Shown piece after piece: positions 63,171 to 64,000 of a DNA stretch of 64,000 bases. This DNA comes from Daphnia carinata (lineage: Eukaryota; Arthropoda; Branchiopoda; Diplostraca; Daphniidae). Location of the stretch: NCBI RefSeq assembly GCF_022539665.2, contig NC_081339.1, forward strand, positions 9,607,367-9,671,366. The letters are read 5' to 3'. The notes beneath the pieces are model-generated. The model worked only from the letters and a program-made list of their open reading frames with translations. It was not told the DNA's origin and made no database searches. Numbering within the stretch: position 1 is the first letter of the stretch; the number at the start of each line of letters is the position of its first letter. A program made the position numbers and the translations under genes.

Positions 63171-64000
63171 GCAAGAAGACGATCGCTGTGTCGTCATAGG
63201 GGCACTAACTGATGACTCAACACTCTCCGAAGAAGAAAACGAGTCCCTAGCAGACAAGCAAAAAGCCTGCAGTAATTGGAATCAGCTAATTCAAAAAATC
63301 CAAAGTGGAAAAGCAAGAGTGAAAAATTTCGTGATGAACAATGGAAAACTCTACAAAGAAACTATAAAGAATGGAAAAAGTTACAGAAGATTGTGCGTAC
63401 CTGTTGACTATCGTGAAAGAATCCTATACGCCTACCATGACGGCATCGTCTCCGGTCACCTTGGAATCGGTCGCACTCTACAAAAAATTTGTGATCGTTT
63501 CTACTGGCCGAAGATGACACTGGACATAGTTCGTCATGTGCAGAGTTGCGTACACTGTCAGAGCAGAAAAAGAAGTAGTTCCAGATAAACCTCCAGGACT
63601 TCTACAATGCATCAAAGTGGAAAGACCGTTTCAAAGAGTAGGAATGGACCTTCTAGGGCCATTCCCGCTCTGAGCAGTGGAAAGGATGAACCATACATTG
63701 GCAGCAACGCTCTCAATGTATGTCAGCAGTGATCAACGAGATTGGGATGAAACTCTGCAGTATGTTTGCTTTGCATACAACACAGCTAGACAAGAGTCTA
63801 CTGGATATTCACCATTCTTCCTCCTCTACGGACGTGAACCCAGACTTCCTATTGACTTGGAGCTGGAAGCAGATCCAAACCCATTGCTGGAAGAAGAGGA
63901 AACGACAATGGGATATGCAGATCGCCTAATAACTGACCTAGCAGCAGCTAGAGAAAAAGTGAAAATTAGAATGGAGCGTGTACAGCAAAAGCAAAAAGAA
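63171..64000 (+). pseudogene. Gypsy C integrase with internal deletion
   Basis: The HHCC zinc domain is present (AYHDGIVSGHLGIGRTLQKI, then HVQSCVHCQS). The core starts with FQRVGMDLLGPFP (first Asp). At about 63673 it jumps to VERMNHTLAATLSMY, equivalent to the segment around the catalytic Glu. The stretch holding the second Asp (about 90-100 residues) is deleted. The C-terminal part (YGREPRLPIDLELEADP) continues to the window edge. Confidence 0.88.

Larger units (their letters stand above)
59232..64000 (+). mobile_element. Gypsy-type LTR retrotransposon C (runs off window)
   Basis: The 5' LTR 59232-59609 starts TGTGATATTGTC and ends CCAGTGTGACA. TTGGTGGAGACACAGCTCG follows as the candidate primer site. 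Then come gag, protease, RT, RNase H and integrase in Gypsy order. Damage includes frame breaks in gag (an A17-like run near 60125), TAG in RT DLQAG*HQV (62169), and an integrase core deletion. The 3' LTR lies outside the window. Confidence 0.9.

Overview
The window is eukaryotic nuclear DNA. It shows short GT-AG introns of about 50-80 bp, polyadenylation signals, animal gene families (reelin, CYFIP/Sra-1, SURF6, WDR55) and abundant LTR retrotransposons. The compact introns and element types fit an arthropod, most plausibly a cladoceran crustacean such as Daphnia. That species assignment is inference.

Layout. 0-8 kb: a 70-bp minisatellite, two decayed unprocessed copies of a SURF6-like gene, remnants of a coiled-coil gene, a run of hairpins, a 1.2-kb fold-back element and one hypothetical minus-strand protein gene. 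8.3-20.3 kb: a minus-strand Gypsy element (A) with an extra ORF before gag. A younger, internally degenerate LTR element (B) is inserted between its protease and reverse transcriptase. 20.3-34.76 kb: a 5'- and 3'-truncated reelin pseudogene, carrying a 20-bp minisatellite born inside an exon and a Copia element (22.2-26.7 kb) with a clear target-site duplication. 34.76-39.56 kb: a 5'-truncated CYFIP pseudogene joined directly to the reelin remnant. 40.1-42.0 kb: a minus-strand WDR55 homologue with frameshifts. 42.9-44.7 kb: an intact single-exon ORF with a membrane segment, a retropepsin-like domain and a coiled coil. 45-53 kb: gene-poor DNA with a 31-bp degenerate minisatellite, a TIR transposon family rich in CAATTG motifs and a second fold-back element. 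53.2-55.0 kb: a multi-exon integrase (rve) gene. 56.15-58.33 kb: an intact nine-exon HECT ubiquitin-ligase gene. 58.46-59.23 kb: an inverted decayed copy of the integrase gene, cut by the 5' LTR of a plus-strand Gypsy element (C, 59.23-64 kb) with an internal integrase deletion.

Most host-type genes here (SURF6 twice, reelin, CYFIP, WDR55) are broken, while the HECT gene splices cleanly into 537 codons. This argues against uniformly poor sequence and for a decaying, transposon-loaded block of duplicated genes. The least explained items are the integrase-HECT-integrase arrangement, the membrane-anchored retropepsin-like ORF, and clusters of about 14-nt motifs in both orientations.
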